A DNA stretch of 64,000 nt from Streptomyces cyaneus (GCF_004028635.1 NZ_RQJW01000004.1:248001-312000), one strand, 5' to 3'. Counted from the stretch's first letter, positions 54,209-62,436 are shown. Made by a program: numbers and translations. Notes: generated by a model not told the origin, from the sequence alone.

Positions 54209-54712
54209 TCAACTAACCAGAATGTTGCTCAATAGACACATTCCAGCCATCAGGAGTGCTGCTAGGGCAAAGTCGACGGCCAGGCGGGCCGCTCGCAGCT
54301 TCCTGTCCGCCAGCCAGGCCAGCACTTGTAGTCGGCGGCCCTCGACATGCCGTTCAAGCTCCCCACGAGCAGTCGTACTCACACCGGCCCGGTCGTGTAC
54401 GAGTGCCTCGCCCATCAATTCGGTATGCAGCCCCGCCCTTGGGACCACGGGCCGCAGCGCGAGCAGCGCAGCCCCTATCGCGGCCATCAGCAACAGACAC
54501 ATCAGGACAAGGGAAAACACCGCGATGGGGGGCATGCCGTGTGCACTCGACAGCACGGCAACCCCTGCAGCCAGCAGGCCACCGGCTATTCCGCACAACG
54601 CCGTTGCTTTTGTATCGGCCCTCTGCACCTCGACGAAGGCGCGTTCAGCGTGCCCTTTCAGCCGGTCCATCTCCGTCGGAATACTGCCTGGCTCGCGCAT
54701 GTCGTCCCACAC
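54209..54712 (-). CDS. Pycsar-type (DUF5706) membrane effector
   Basis: Up to 167 residues. The N-terminal helix leads to EVQRADTKATALCGIAGGLL, the ADxKA motif running into the first membrane helix, typical of DUF5706/Pycsar effectors. A second helix (about 65-90) and a C-terminal third helix (about 145-166) follow, with a charged cytoplasmic loop between. Known PycTM proteins disrupt the membrane when they bind cyclic pyrimidine nucleotides. First gene of the operon. The start is GTG 54712 or ATG 54700; the ribosome site is not decisive. Confidence 0.8.
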   Translation of the reverse strand: MWDDMREPGSIPTEMDRLKGHAERAFVEVQRADTKATALCGIAGGLLAAGVAVLSSAHGMPPIAVFSLVLMCLLLMAAIGAALLALRPVVPRAGLHTELMGEALVHDRAGVSTTARGELERHVEGRRLQVLAWLADRKLRAARLAVDFALAALLMAGMCLLSNILVS

Positions 54713-54931
54713 CCCTCCGCGGCCGTCGCCTGCTTGTCGTGGCAGTTGCCAGCCTGCTCTCAGCTGACGAGGATTGATGCCAACCGCAGGGCATGAGGAG
54801 GGGTAGGTTCCTCACTCCATGGCCTTCCGTGGGGCGTAGTCACGGGGATGTGGGTCGACGTCGGCGGGGCGGCGCCAGCGCCTACCGCTGGCTGAGCCTC
54901 GTTGGGCGGAGGCCAGCTCATGCCTCGGCCG

Positions 54932-54950
54932 TGACGCTCGTTTGACGCTC
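54932..54950. promoter_or_regulatory. Right arm-type repeats: two TGACGCTC copies
   Basis: TGACGCTCGTTTGACGCTC has an 11-bp period and differs by one base from the left-end copy at 16663-16681. It lies 133-151 bases inside the right core. It is a probable integrase or excisionase arm site. No gene is seen in 54713-55016. Confidence 0.65.
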
Positions 54951-55016
54951 CGGGCGTCCGTGGGGTCCTTCGGCGGGGCTACAAATGGCGGCTGACCTGC
55001 GAATACGTCAGGTCCT

Positions 55017-55101
55017 CCCCCTTCTGACGTCTTTCCGATGACGCACCACGTTGAGTGTGTCGCGATCCTTGAGCCTGCGGCAAAGGGCTCCTGACCTGCG
55101 G
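55017..55101 (+). other. attR with duplicated methyltransferase 3' end
   Basis: The 19-bp core at 55083-55101 matches 16576-16594 exactly. The preceding 60 bases encode FPMTHHVECVAILEPAAKGS and stop, nearly the same C-terminus as the intact methyltransferase but with most codons differing at the third base. This is the element's own arm, which supplies a functional 3' end on integration. Confidence 0.85.
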
Positions 55102-55274
55102 GTTCGGGCGATGTGCGTGTCCCAGTCGATCAGGAGGCTCATCACGGGGAACAACAGGGCGCAGCTCAGGGCGAGCCGGGCGCTGCCACGCCAGTGGCGG
55201 TCGCCGGCCGGGTCCGCCGGCCCGCTGTGTCGCATGTCCCCGACGCTAGGTGGCCGTACGACGTCCGACGACTG

Positions 55275-55312
55275 CTGACGGAATCCTGATGCCGTACGGG
55301 TCGATCCTGACG
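55275..55312 (-). promoter_or_regulatory. Direct-repeat box downstream of the APC permease
   Basis: On the minus strand, half-sites CGTCAG, CATCAG and CGTCAG (plus-strand starts 55307, 55286 and 55275) are spaced 21 and 11 bp. That is the same geometry as the boxes at 59905 and 62437. It lies between the permease stop and the right att site. The controlled gene is not clear. Confidence 0.4.
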
Positions 55313-55335
55313 GAATCCCTACGCGCTCCCTCGTT

Positions 55336-57288
55336 TCAGCCGGTGTGCACGCGCGGGCGGCGGGAGCGGTCCGGCTCCGCCTCGCGGAGCACCTCGCGGG
55401 TGACCGGGGCGACCTCGCCCTGGCCGAAGAGGAAGAAGCGCAGGAAGTTGGCGAAGGGATTGCCCTCGGTCCACTCGAAGTAGATGTGCGGGATACAGCC
55501 GGTCGTGTCGCGGACGTGCAGGAGCAGGGCGGCCAGGGCGTTGGGGACGGAGGAGGACTCCAGGGTCAGGACGCGGTAGCGGTTGTGCATGACCTCGCCG
55601 CGGACCCGTAGTCCCGCCTCGAACTCGGAGGGGTCGGTGACCGTCACCTCGAGGAAGACGAAGTCCTCCTGCTCGGGCAGGTCGTTGTCGTTGCGGATCT
55701 GCTCGATCTTGTCGCGGTATTCGGCCTTGTCCCGCTGGTCGGGCTCGTTGGCGATGAACCGGATCTTGCGGCTGGCTATGTCCCTGACGAATCGTTCCGC
55801 CATGGGGTCGAGCGTCACGCTGGTCACGCGGAGCTCGAAGGCGCGCGTCAGCCGCGAAAGGAGGGAGATGAGGATGATGGCGGCGATGAAGCAGGCGCCG
55901 ATCTTCACACCGTCGGGGCGCTCGACGACGTTCACGATGGTCGTGTAGAGGAACACCACCGAGATGACCGCGAAGGCGATGAACCAGTTCCGTTGCCTCG
56001 CCTTGTGGGCGGCGATGGTCACGGCGATCGCGGCGGAGCTGATCAGTACCAGGACGCCGGTGGCATAGGCGCCGCCCTGGGCGTCGACGTCGGCGTCGAA
56101 GATCCAGGTGACCAGGAAGCCCACTAGGGTGAAGACGATGACCATCGGACGGACCGCGCGTGCCCAGTGCGGCGCCATGCCGTAGCGGGGCAGATAGCGC
56201 GGCATCAGGTTGAGCAGGCCGGCCATGGCGGAGGCGCCGGCGAACCACAGGATGGCGATCGTCGAGACGTCGTAGACCGTGCCGAAGGCGTTCCCGAGGT
56301 AGTCGTGCGCGAGGTAGGCGAGCGCGCGGCCGTTGGCCTGGCCGCCCTCCTCGAACTCCTTCTCCGGGATCAGCAGGGTGGTGATGAAGCTGGTGGTGAT
56401 CAGGAAGCAGCTCATGATGACTGCCGCGGCGGTCAGCAGCTTCTTGGTGTCCCGGATCCGGCCCTTGGGGCTCTCCTCCGTATCGCCCGGGTCGCCCTTG
56501 ACGTGCGGCATCACGGCGACGCCGGTTTCGAAGCCGGAGAGGCCGAGCGCGAGCTTGGGGAAGATGATCAGTGCTACGCCGATCATGACGAAGACGTTGC
56601 CGTGCTCCGCGGTCAGGGCATTTGACCAGTCGGTGACGACGTGTGGCTCGGTGAGCACATGCCACAGCCCCGTCACCACCACCACGACGTTGAGCGCGAG
56701 GTAGACGCCCACCAGGGCGACGGCGACCCCGATCGCCTCCAGGAAGCCCTTGAGGAACACCGCGCCCAGCAGCGCGATGAGGATCAGGGTGATCAGCAGT
56801 TGCTTGTCGTGCAGAGGGTCCGCCAAATGGGGGTTCTCCACCAGGTGGGTGGAGGCGTCGGCGGCCGAGAGCGTGATGGTGATCAGGAAGTCGGTGGCGG
56901 CGAAGCCCAGCAGCGTCAGGACGAACAGCTTGCCCTTCCAGAACGACAGCAGCCGCTCCAGCATCGCGATCGAGCCCTCGCCGTGCGGGCTCTCCTCGGC
57001 CACGCGGCGATAGACCGGCAGGGCGCCGACCAGGGTGACTATCACCAGGACGATGGTCGCGATCGGCGACAGCAGGCCGGCGGCGAGTGCGGCGATGCCC
57101 GGCTGATAGCCGAGGGTGGAGAAGTAGTCCACACCGGTCAGGCACATGACCCGGTACCACGGCTGGCCCTTGTGGGCGGGCTCCGGCTCGGCGTGGGGCC
57201 CGGTGTGGCCGCCCGCCTTGCCCATGTCGGCCAGGCCCTCCAGCATCCAGGCGCGCAGGCGGTGCGGTGGGCGTTCGGTTGTGGCCAT
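55336..57288 (-). CDS. APC-superfamily permease with cytosolic C-domain
   Basis: 650 residues from ATG 57288. A cytosolic N-terminus (PHRLRAWMLEGLADMGKAGG) is followed by about 12 membrane helices, including MCLTGVDYFSTLGYQPGIAA, GVYLALNVVVVVTGLW and LALGLSGFETGVAVMPHVKG, the last typical of APC amino-acid transporters. A C-terminal domain of about 180 residues (FVFLEVTVTDPSEFEAG, IPHIYFEWTEGNPF) follows. The substrate is unknown: amino acid, or an ion as for KimA. A direct-repeat box stands about 110 bases upstream. Confidence 0.8.
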   Translation of the reverse strand: MATTERPPHRLRAWMLEGLADMGKAGGHTGPHAEPEPAHKGQPWYRVMCLTGVDYFSTLGYQPGIAALAAGLLSPIATIVLVIVTLVGALPVYRRVAEESPHGEGSIAMLERLLSFWKGKLFVLTLLGFAATDFLITITLSAADASTHLVENPHLADPLHDKQLLITLILIALLGAVFLKGFLEAIGVAVALVGVYLALNVVVVVTGLWHVLTEPHVVTDWSNALTAEHGNVFVMIGVALIIFPKLALGLSGFETGVAVMPHVKGDPGDTEESPKGRIRDTKKLLTAAAVIMSCFLITTSFITTLLIPEKEFEEGGQANGRALAYLAHDYLGNAFGTVYDVSTIAILWFAGASAMAGLLNLMPRYLPRYGMAPHWARAVRPMVIVFTLVGFLVTWIFDADVDAQGGAYATGVLVLISSAAIAVTIAAHKARQRNWFIAFAVISVVFLYTTIVNVVERPDGVKIGACFIAAIILISLLSRLTRAFELRVTSVTLDPMAERFVRDIASRKIRFIANEPDQRDKAEYRDKIEQIRNDNDLPEQEDFVFLEVTVTDPSEFEAGLRVRGEVMHNRYRVLTLESSSVPNALAALLLHVRDTTGCIPHIYFEWTEGNPFANFLRFFLFGQGEVAPVTREVLREAEPDRSRRPRVHTG

Positions 57289-57397
57289 CGGCGTGCTCCT
57301 GTGCGTGAATCGGCGTGGGGTTCCGGCCATCACGCGGACGGCGGCTCCAGCGTAAGCACGGAGTGACGCATGGGCCCATGGATGAGTCCTCCGGACG

Positions 57398-57414
57398 CGT
57401 CAAGGCTGCGTTAA
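57398..57414 (+). promoter_or_regulatory. Direct-repeat box CGTCAA-N5-CGTTAA upstream of the APC permease
   Basis: Hexamers at 57398 and 57409 have an 11-bp period and read on the plus strand, about 110 bases upstream of the minus-strand permease start. They match the kdpD and kdpB boxes. Confidence 0.5.
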
Positions 57415-57506
57415 GACCCGGTGTGTGCACGCCGGCACCGCAACAAGAGGGCAGGTCAAGTCTTTCAGGCGTCAACTCGCCCCGCAGCCGCAGGAGATCC
57501 GCGGGG

Positions 57507-57869
57507 TCAGCGCCGGACACCCAGCGTGATGTCGCACGACGTTTCCTTGCCGCCCCGCAGGAAGGTCACGCGAAGCTGCAGGCTGCCGGCGTCCGGGTGC
57601 AGGGACGGCTGCGCGGTGAGGCTGCCGTCGGTGTGGCTGCCGTCAGGGTGAGTGCCGTAGGCGCCGCCGCGGTCGTCGTACTCGTTGCCCAGGTCGTCCA
57701 CGGCCTCCAGGACCGGGAGTACGGGCGACTCGTCGCCGGACTCGGGCAGCGGCGGCGTGATCCGGTAGTGGAGCGTGAAGGAGTCGTCCCCGCGCTTCAG
57801 CCGGGTGATCGTGAGCTCGTGGCTGCCGCCGAGGATCGGCAGGGTGTGGAGCGGGGGCTTCCTGGGCAC
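57507..57869 (-). CDS. Conserved hypothetical beta-rich protein
   Basis: 120 residues from GTG 57869, which follows GAAGGAG; ATG 57887, overlapping the upstream stop, is the alternative. The sequence alternates strands and turns (SHELTITRLKRGDDSFTLHY, LQLRVTFLRGGKETSCDITL) with an acidic DDLGNEYDDRGGAYG loop, like an immunoglobulin-like or C2-like sandwich. No family was recognised. It is probably co-transcribed with the acetyltransferase. Confidence 0.6.
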   Translation of the reverse strand: MPRKPPLHTLPILGGSHELTITRLKRGDDSFTLHYRITPPLPESGDESPVLPVLEAVDDLGNEYDDRGGAYGTHPDGSHTDGSLTAQPSLHPDAGSLQLRVTFLRGGKETSCDITLGVRR

Positions 57870-57883
57870 GGGGTCTCCTTCTT

Positions 57884-58583
57884 TCATGTGCGGACCGAGC
57901 AGTTCCAGCTGGGCGTGCGGTCGCGGGCGGCGATGTCCTCGCACAGGGCGTTCACGCAAGCCAGGGCGAGGCGGTGGCGTCGGTGGTCCGGGACGGTGAA
58001 GACGGCCACGTCCTCGTGGCGGTTGCCCCGGAAGTAGGTGCAGGCGACGGCCAGCACGCGGCCCTTGCGGCTCAGCGCCGCCCAGCCGTGTCCCGAGGAG
58101 GCGAGACCGAGCGGTCCGCCCCAGCTTGCCGAGAGCCACGCGGTGTCGGGGCCGAGTGCCTGGAGGGCGTCGGTGTCGGCCCCACGCGGCGGAGCCGCAT
58201 ATCGATGCTGCCAGCCGGCGCAGGGTGATGCCGAATGGGACGGTGGCCGGCTGTGGTTCGGCCTGCCGGGTCCAGACCATGCGCCTCCATGGCGTGAGCC
58301 GTTCGAAGGCGGCGCCGAGCGCGGGCAGGAAGCGCTCGGGGGCGTCGATCCGGCTGCTTGCCAGGGGTGCGAGCGCCTCCGGAGTGAGGACGTCCGGGGT
58401 GCCGCGCAGCACGACGTGGCCGGCGCAGGACGCGGCGACGACGCGCGGCTGGACGGCGCGGTCGGCCCAGCAGCAGCCGACGCCGGTGGCCATGACGTGC
58501 TCGGCGATGCTGGCGGGCCCGGGGGTGCCCGCCGGGAACCAGCGGGTGAGGGCGGGCAGATGGTCGGGGGAGAGCTCAAGCAT
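57884..58583 (-). pseudogene. GNAT-like acetyltransferase, frameshifted
   Basis: From ATG 58583 the frame reads MLELSPDHLPALTRWFPAGT to ITLRRLAAS. Near 58195-58215 the coding signal moves to another frame (DTDALQALGPDTAWLSASWG) and continues to ACTYFRGNRHEDVAVFTVPD and ACVNALCEDIAARDRTPSWN, the acetyl-CoA-binding half of a GNAT. As written the second half is not translated. It is real decay or a one- or two-base sequencing error. Repaired, it would have about 233 residues. Confidence 0.65.
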
Positions 58584-58686
58584 GGACGCCTCGCAGACGG
58601 GGGACGGGGGACGGAGGACGGAGGACGGGGAAGGGCGGGCGAACGGGAGCGCGTTCCCTCCTCGTCGCCCGCCCTGGATGCTGGGC

Positions 58687-58764
58687 TTAGCGCTGACCGG
58701 CCTTGCTTCCGTGGTTCGACTTCTTCTTGCGGCGGGCCTTCTTCTTGCGGGCTCGCTTCGACAT
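58687..58764 (-). CDS. bL37-like tiny ribosomal protein
   Basis: 25 residues, MSKRARKKKARRKKKSNHGS then KAGQR. The very basic body and the Asn-His-Gly near the end resemble actinobacterial bL37 (which ends near ANHGKRPNS in mycobacteria, from memory). bL37 sits in the large ribosomal subunit. GGGAGTTGACGTAC precedes the ATG, a fair ribosome site. It is short, so assignment rests on composition and the NHG motif. Confidence 0.65.
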   Translation of the reverse strand: MSKRARKKKARRKKKSNHGSKAGQR

Positions 58765-58795
58765 GTACGTCAACTCCCGTGCTGTTGTGTGACGT

Positions 58796-59617
58796 TCAAG
58801 TGGTGCGGCGGTCGACGAGCAGGTCGGCGAGCTTGTTGAGGCGCTTGACCGTGCGGTCCTCCGTGGCGGCCGGTGCCGGGTCGACGCGCTCGTCGCAGTC
58901 GTAGTAGGCGCCGTTGACGATCTCGGCGGCCGGGTCGCAGAGCCGGACCACGTGTGCGGCGCCCTCGGCGGGCGTGACGCCCTCGTGGGCGTACAGAGGG
59001 AGCAGCGCGGTGTCGCAGACGCCGGGGTGCACGGAGACCGCGGTGACGCGCGGGTCGGCTGCGAAGACCGTCAATGCCAGCTGGGACTGGGCGTAAGCGG
59101 CGAGCCGGGAGTAGCGGCGGGCGCGGTTGGGGTCGGACCACTGGATCGACGCCGTGCGGTGCAGCGACGACGACACGTTGACGACGCGGCCGCCCGGCTC
59201 GGTGGTGAGCGCAGGTTCCAGCAGGCAGGTCAGCAGGTAGTGGGCGAGGAAGTTGACCTGGAAGGCGATCTCGTTGCCGTCGGCGGTGACGGTGTGCCGC
59301 TCGGGCGCGGCCATGCCCGCGTTGTTGACGAGGACGTCCAGATGCGGGTGCTCGGCGACGACCTTGTGGGCGAGGGCCTCGACCTCGTCGAGGCGGGCGA
59401 AGTCGGCGGCGTACGTGCACAGGCGGTCCGCGTCGCTGCCCGCCGTGGCGACGAGGGCGTCGGCGGCCGCGCGGGACTCCTCGGCGGTACGGCCGTGCAG
59501 CAGCACAGTGGCGCCGCGCTCGGCGAGCTGCCGGGCGGTCTCGTAGCCGATGCCGGCGGTGGCGCCGGTGACCAGGACGGTGCGGCCGGACAAGGAGGAA
59601 AGGCTTGAGTCGGACAT
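58796..59617 (-). CDS. Short-chain dehydrogenase/reductase lacking the catalytic lysine
   Basis: 273 residues from ATG 59617. The cofactor loop VTGATAGIGYETARQL and LVNNAGMA are standard, and LHGRT suggests NADP preference. NVSSSLH supplies the Ser. The active-site YxxxK is AAYAQSQLAL, so Lys is replaced by Gln. Overall it resembles retinol/protochlorophyllide-type SDRs (PAEGAAHVVRL, GAYYDCDERVDPAPAA). Activity may be altered or lost. No pathway context is evident. Confidence 0.88.
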   Translation of the reverse strand: MSDSSLSSLSGRTVLVTGATAGIGYETARQLAERGATVLLHGRTAEESRAAADALVATAGSDADRLCTYAADFARLDEVEALAHKVVAEHPHLDVLVNNAGMAAPERHTVTADGNEIAFQVNFLAHYLLTCLLEPALTTEPGGRVVNVSSSLHRTASIQWSDPNRARRYSRLAAYAQSQLALTVFAADPRVTAVSVHPGVCDTALLPLYAHEGVTPAEGAAHVVRLCDPAAEIVNGAYYDCDERVDPAPAATEDRTVKRLNKLADLLVDRRTT

Positions 59618-59904
59618 GATCCAATCCGGGGTTGCGGGCACGCCTGCACGGCCCGGCGAGGGCGGTGGGCGGGCGATGGGGAAGGAAGACCGAGGGGCGC
59701 CGCAGCCGATCACGGCGCCCACGAATCACGGATAGCGGCGTCGGCGGGACGCGGCGTCGGCGGTACGCGGGCGCTTCCGGTCAGCGCGGCTCACGACGCG
59801 ACGGCCGAGCGGGACTCGGCGGTCGGTCGAAGAGGAGCCAGGCGCTGTTCACGAGGTCCATGGAAGCCGTACCGCACAGGCGGGGCAAGCCGAAGTCCCG
59901 TTCT

Positions 59905-59942
59905 CTGACGGGGCTCTGACGTGCACATACGGGTCCTTGACG
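59905..59942 (-). promoter_or_regulatory. Direct-repeat box between kdpB and SDR genes
   Basis: On the minus strand CGTCAA, CGTCAG and CGTCAG (plus-strand starts 59937, 59916 and 59905) are spaced 21 and 11 bp. It lies just after the kdpB stop and about 290 bases upstream of the SDR start. The rest of this gap has no gene. Confidence 0.45.
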
Positions 59943-59967
59943 GGCGAGCCACGCGGAGGGACGGGGC

Positions 59968-62121
59968 TCAGCCGAGGCCGGGCACCCCGGAGATCAGCAA
60001 GTCGATCAGTTTGATGCCCACGAAGGGCAGGACAAGACCGCCGAGGCCGTACAGCAGCAGGTTCCGCCGCAGCAGGTCGTGTGCGGAGGACGGGACGTAG
60101 CGCACACCGCGCAGGGCGAGCGGGATCAGGGCGACGATGATCAGCGCGTTGAAGATGATCGCGGAGGTGATCGCCGAGGTCGGGCTGTGCAGGCCCATGA
60201 CGTTCAGGGCCTCCAGGCCCGGGTACGCGCCCGTGAACATCGCCGGGATGATGGCGAAGTACTTCGCCACGTCGTTGGTGATGGAGAACGTGGTCAAAGC
60301 ACCGCGCGTGATGAGGAGTTGCTTGCCGATCTCGACGATCTCGATGAGCTTGGTCGGGTTGGAGTCGAGGTCGACCATGTTGCCGGCCTCCTTGGCGGCC
60401 GACGTGCCGGTGTTCATGGCCACGCCGACATCCGCCTGGGCGAGAGCCGGGGCGTCGTTCGTACCGTCACCGGTCATCGCGACCAGCTTCCCGCCCTCCT
60501 GCTCCCGCTTGATCAGCGCGAGCTTGTCTTCCGGCGTCGCCTCGGCCAAGTAGTCGTCCACGCCCGCCTCCTGGGCGATGGCGCGGGCGGTGAGCGGGTT
60601 GTCGCCGGTGATCATCACGGTGCGGATGCCCATGCGGCGCAGTTCGGCGAAGCGTTCGCGGATGCCGTCCTTGACGACGTCCTTGAGGTGGATCAGGCCG
60701 AGCACCCTGGGGCCGTGCCAGTCGTGCACGGCCACCAGCAGGGGCGTACCGCCTCCGGCGGCCACTGCGTCGGCGTACAGCCTTGCCTCGGGTGGCACTT
60801 GGCCGCCGTACATCGCCACCCACTCGATGACCTGCTGGGCGGCACCCTTGCGGATGGCACACACCGCGCCGCCCGACCAGCGCAGGTCGACCCCGCTCAT
60901 CCGGGTCTGCGCGCTGAACGGCACCCACCGGGCGTTCGCCAACTCGCCCTCGGCGGGTGCCCGCAGCCCGTATCGCTGCTTGGCCAGAACCACTACGGAG
61001 CGGCCTTCGGGTGTCTCGTCGGCCAGGGAGGAGAGCTGGGCGGCGTCCGCGAGCTGCCGTTCGTCGATGCCGGGCAGGGGAACGAAGGCGGCGGCCTCGC
61101 GGTTGCCGAGGGTGATGGTGCCGGTCTTGTCCAGCAGCAGGGTGTTGACGTCACCCGCCGCCTCAACTGCTCGGCCGGACATGGCCAGCACGTTGTGCTG
61201 CACCAGGCGGTCCATGCCGGCGATGCCGATCGCGGAGAGCAGGGCGCCGATCGTGGTCGGGATGAGTGTGACGAGGAGGGCGACCAGCACGGTCGTGGAC
61301 TGGGCCGCGTCCGCGTACCTGGCCATCGGCTGGAGTGTGACCACGATCAGGGTGAAGATGATGGTCAGTGCCGCCAGCAGGATGTTCAGGGCGATCTCGT
61401 TCGGGGTCTTCTGCCGGGAGGCGCCCTCGACCAGGGCGATCATGCGGTCCAGGAAGCTGTGTCCGGGGCGGGCGCTGACCCGTACGACGATCCGGTCGGA
61501 CAGCACCGTCGTACCGCCCGTGACCCCGCTGCGGTCGCCGCCCGCCTCCCGGATGACGGGCGCCGACTCGCCGGTGACCGCCGACTCGTCCACCGCGGCC
61601 ACGCCGTCGATGACATCGCCGTCCGCCGGGATCATCTCGCCCGCCTCGACGAGTACGACGTCCAGCGGCTTCAGGTCGGTGGCGACGACGGCCTCCGAGC
61701 GGGCGGTGCGGGCATTGGTACCCCAGCGCCAGTCCAGCAGGCGCAGCGCCACCGTGTCCGTACGGGCTCTGCGTAGCGACTCGGCCTGCGCCTTGCCGCG
61801 GCCCTCGGCGACGGCCTCGGCCAGGTTGGCGAAGACGACCGTCAGCCACAGCCAGGCGCTGATGACCCAGGTGAAGACCGCGGGGTGCAGCAGCGCCGAC
61901 AGCGTGGTGAGGACCGCCCCGACGGAGACGACGAACAGCACCGGGTTCTTCACCAGTACGCGCGGGTGGAGCTTGCGCACTGCCTCGGGGAAGGAGCGGA
62001 CGAGTTGAGCCGGTTCGAACAGCCCGCTCGGGGCGCGGCGCCTCACCGTGCGTTCCGGTCCGTTCCGGGCTCCGCGCTCGGGGCGTGCCGGTGGGGCCTG
62101 GTCGGGGGCAGCGGGAAGCAT
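59968..62121 (-). CDS. kdpB: KdpB, potassium-transporting P-type ATPase subunit (orphan)
   Basis: 717 residues from ATG 62121, five bases after GAAGG. Motifs: TGES-type VDESAVTGES, the phosphorylation site LLLDKTGTITLGNR, FSAQTRMSGVDL in the N-domain, GDGTNDAPALAQADVGVAMN and the KdpB-specific PTKLIEIVEIGKQL. KdpB hydrolyses ATP to drive potassium uptake through KdpA. Neither kdpA nor kdpC flanks it: upstream is a long leader and an antiporter, downstream an SDR. Either the partners are elsewhere or the gene is a relic. Confidence 0.93.
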   Translation of the reverse strand: MLPAAPDQAPPARPERGARNGPERTVRRRAPSGLFEPAQLVRSFPEAVRKLHPRVLVKNPVLFVVSVGAVLTTLSALLHPAVFTWVISAWLWLTVVFANLAEAVAEGRGKAQAESLRRARTDTVALRLLDWRWGTNARTARSEAVVATDLKPLDVVLVEAGEMIPADGDVIDGVAAVDESAVTGESAPVIREAGGDRSGVTGGTTVLSDRIVVRVSARPGHSFLDRMIALVEGASRQKTPNEIALNILLAALTIIFTLIVVTLQPMARYADAAQSTTVLVALLVTLIPTTIGALLSAIGIAGMDRLVQHNVLAMSGRAVEAAGDVNTLLLDKTGTITLGNREAAAFVPLPGIDERQLADAAQLSSLADETPEGRSVVVLAKQRYGLRAPAEGELANARWVPFSAQTRMSGVDLRWSGGAVCAIRKGAAQQVIEWVAMYGGQVPPEARLYADAVAAGGGTPLLVAVHDWHGPRVLGLIHLKDVVKDGIRERFAELRRMGIRTVMITGDNPLTARAIAQEAGVDDYLAEATPEDKLALIKREQEGGKLVAMTGDGTNDAPALAQADVGVAMNTGTSAAKEAGNMVDLDSNPTKLIEIVEIGKQLLITRGALTTFSITNDVAKYFAIIPAMFTGAYPGLEALNVMGLHSPTSAITSAIIFNALIIVALIPLALRGVRYVPSSAHDLLRRNLLLYGLGGLVLPFVGIKLIDLLISGVPGLG

Positions 62122-62165
62122 GGACACCTTCGTGTCTCGGTTCGGTCAGGGACAGCGGTCACGGT

Positions 62166-62273
62166 CCGTGCGGTGCCGGGGCCCCGGCACCGCACGGCGG
62201 GCGCACGGACGTCGGCGTGGGACGACGAAGAGACGTCGTCGTGCGCGGGTGCACGCCCTTTCGGGCGCGCACC
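62166..62273 (-). promoter_or_regulatory. Structured leader upstream of kdpB: three hairpins
   Basis: In transcript order: GGTGCACGCCC/GGGCGCGCACC (62248-62273, TTTC loop, one mismatch); GACGACG/CGTCGTC (62221-62240); and a perfect loopless 32-base palindrome at 62166-62197 (half-site CCGTGCGGTGCCGGGG). The last ends 45 bases before the kdpB ATG. It may be an attenuator, an operator or a cis-regulatory RNA. No known riboswitch consensus was recognised. Confidence 0.55.
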
Positions 62274-62436
62274 AGACCGCCTTCGCACCGCTCCGGGGCC
62301 ATGACTCCGGACCCGGGGAGGCCGCTGACACGCGCGGCCCCGGTTGGCGGCCGAGAGGGAATCTAGCCCTGATCCCGGTGCCGCCGACGCGCTCAGCAGG
62401 AAATTTGCGGTACTCATACGGCCCGGGCGCCGGAGC

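Larger units (their letters stand above)
16576..55101. mobile_element. 38.5-kb integrative mobilizable element
   Basis: It is bounded by the 19-bp cores at 16576 and 55083 and by internal TGACGCT repeats near each end. It encodes tyrosine integrase, excisionase, XRE repressor, replication-initiator-like protein, DnaC-like ATPase, a membrane protein, MobC and an HUH relaxase. Cargo comprises a defence island (16.8-28.3 kb), an FxLD lanthipeptide cluster (28.5-39.5 kb) and a nucleotide-cyclase operon (49.3-54.7 kb). No TraB/FtsK-like transfer ATPase or type IV secretion set is visible, so transfer would need a helper. Core-chromosome genes resume on both sides. A composite origin is possible because a tRNA fragment lies inside. 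Confidence 0.85.

Noticed and set aside
55008..55235. 75-codon minus-strand ORF with one hydrophobic helix that crosses the right att core
   Set aside because: Its 3' part is read from element DNA, and in the empty site it would run far into the antisense strand of the methyltransferase. The hydrophobic start and an upstream CGTCAR box are suggestive, but support is too weak for a gene call.
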